DNA of 64,000 nt from Lachnospira hominis (ex Liu et al. 2021). GTDB lineage: Bacteria > Bacillota > Clostridia > Lachnospirales > Lachnospiraceae. The notes under the pieces were generated by a model, which was not told the DNA's origin, did no database searches, and worked only from the letters and a program-made list of their open reading frames with translations. Location of the stretch: contig NZ_JACOPD010000005.1 in NCBI RefSeq assembly GCF_014287955.1, positions 62,001-126,000 on the forward strand, written 5' to 3'. A program made the translations under genes and the position numbers. This document shows, piece after piece, positions 63,483-64,000 of this stretch (position 1 is its first letter; every line of letters starts with the position of its first letter).

Positions 63483-64000
63483 ATGGGATGTTTAAAAATA
63501 GCAATTGCAGATGATAATGAAAATATGCTGCGTGCATTAGGTCAGGTTATTAATGGTGAGAGCGACATGAACCTTGTTGGTACTGCAACTAACGGTAAAG
63601 ACACATATGATATTATAAAGAGCAAAGAGCCTGATGTTGTTCTGCTTGATATTATTATGCCTAACGGAGATGGGCTTGCTGTTATGCAGAAAGTCCAGCA
63701 GGATAAAGAGATAAAGAAAGAACCGGCATTTATCATAATAAGTGCAGTTGGAAAAGAAAGTGTTACGGAAGATGCTTTCAATATGGGAGCGGTATATTAC
63801 TTTATGAAACCATTCAGCAATGATGCACTTTTAAGCAAAATAAGATATGTAAAAAATGAAGTGAAAAAGAAAAATTCGGCTGCGACAGACAAAAATATAT
63901 GTACGGCTGATAATATGGCTGTTAATGAAAGAAATCTTGAAGCTGATATAACAGGCATGATTCATGATATAGGGATTCCTGCACATATAAAAGGGTATCA
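63483..64000 (+). CDS. spo0A: Sporulation master regulator Spo0A (3' end outside window)
   Basis: The first 172 codons of Spo0A, the response regulator that commits cells to sporulation. The receiver domain has Asp10/Asp11 in IAIADDNENM, the phosphorylated Asp56 in VVLLDIIMPNGDG and the switch Lys in YYFMKPFS. After a linker, the C-terminal DNA-binding domain begins with ITGMIHDIGIPAHIKGY. The right edge of the window cuts the gene. GGAGGG lies 7 nt before the ATG. The spoIVB-spo0A order is conserved in endospore formers. Confidence 0.96.
   Translation, partial: MGCLKIAIADDNENMLRALGQVINGESDMNLVGTATNGKDTYDIIKSKEPDVVLLDIIMPNGDGLAVMQKVQQDKEIKKEPAFIIISAVGKESVTEDAFNMGAVYYFMKPFSNDALLSKIRYVKNEVKKKNSAATDKNICTADNMAVNERNLEADITGMIHDIGIPAHIKGY

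Noticed and set aside
1..64000. CRISPR arrays, insertion sequences, rRNA or tRNA genes.
   Set aside because: No regularly spaced repeats, transposase reading frames or recognisable RNA gene sequences were found in the window. The only tandem repeat is the two-copy rqcH leader.

Overview
The window is a 64 kb, low-GC chromosomal segment of an anaerobic Gram-positive bacterium, most likely a Lachnospiraceae member of the Clostridia. The evidence is the endospore regulon (complete spoIIIAA-AH, spoIVB, spo0A, spoIIM), LexA boxes of the Bacillus type, the gene orders yicC-gmk-rpoZ and yqhY-nusB-xseAB-ispA-dxs-tlyA-argR-recN-spoIVB-spo0A, strong AAGGAGG ribosome binding sites, and AT-rich promoters. 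The pectin/uronate genes kduI and kduD would suit a gut pectin user such as the Lachnospira/[Eubacterium] eligens group; that placement is inference, not a match.

Layout. Positions 1-2.6 kb are the right end of an integrated prophage or phage-derived element: the tail of a structural protein, two small membrane proteins (one a likely holin), a Tn916-type excisionase and a tyrosine integrase. The element abuts hisH-hisF-ung (2.7-4.9 kb). On the minus strand come a 38-codon membrane-peptide ORF and a giant 1,409-residue 2-hydroxyacyl-CoA dehydratase activase-type protein (4.9-9.4 kb). From 9.6 to 15.2 kb lie a rhomboid-like protein, pyruvate kinase, a VanZ-like protein, TyrS and an unknown polytopic protein, which overlaps convergently with rqcH. 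Next follow yicC-gmk-rpoZ, rlmD, a membrane-anchored GH25 lysozyme, rimO-pgsA-cinA, SOS-controlled recA-recX, and rny (17-28.4 kb).

From 28.6 to 34 kb are an AspT-like aminotransferase, proC, a Nudix ADP-ribose pyrophosphatase, spoIIM, and on the minus strand truA and aroF. From 34 to 48 kb is an accessory block: a lipoprotein plus ABC exporter, kduI/kduD, a NatAB-type exporter, a cytoplasmic NodB-like deacetylase, a D,D-carboxypeptidase, and a MacB/FtsX-type exporter. From 48 to 64 kb runs one long sporulation and housekeeping superoperon, ending in spo0A cut by the window edge.

Regulation is readable in several places. recA and recN carry a near-consensus LexA box at exactly the same distance from the -10. 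The spoIIIA operon has a sigma-E-like promoter. spo0A has two perfect 0A boxes one helical turn apart upstream of a sigma-A promoter. The most unusual observations are: a SpoIIIAG that lacks the roughly 60-residue insertion which builds the beta-triangle of the Bacillus SpoIIIAG ring; a duplicated hairpin leader in front of rqcH; a hairpin sitting between the Shine-Dalgarno and the ATG of the giant activase; and a small uncharacterised membrane-peptide ORF behind that activase. I found no CRISPR array, rRNA, tRNA or insertion sequence, and nothing I can confidently call a wholly new system.
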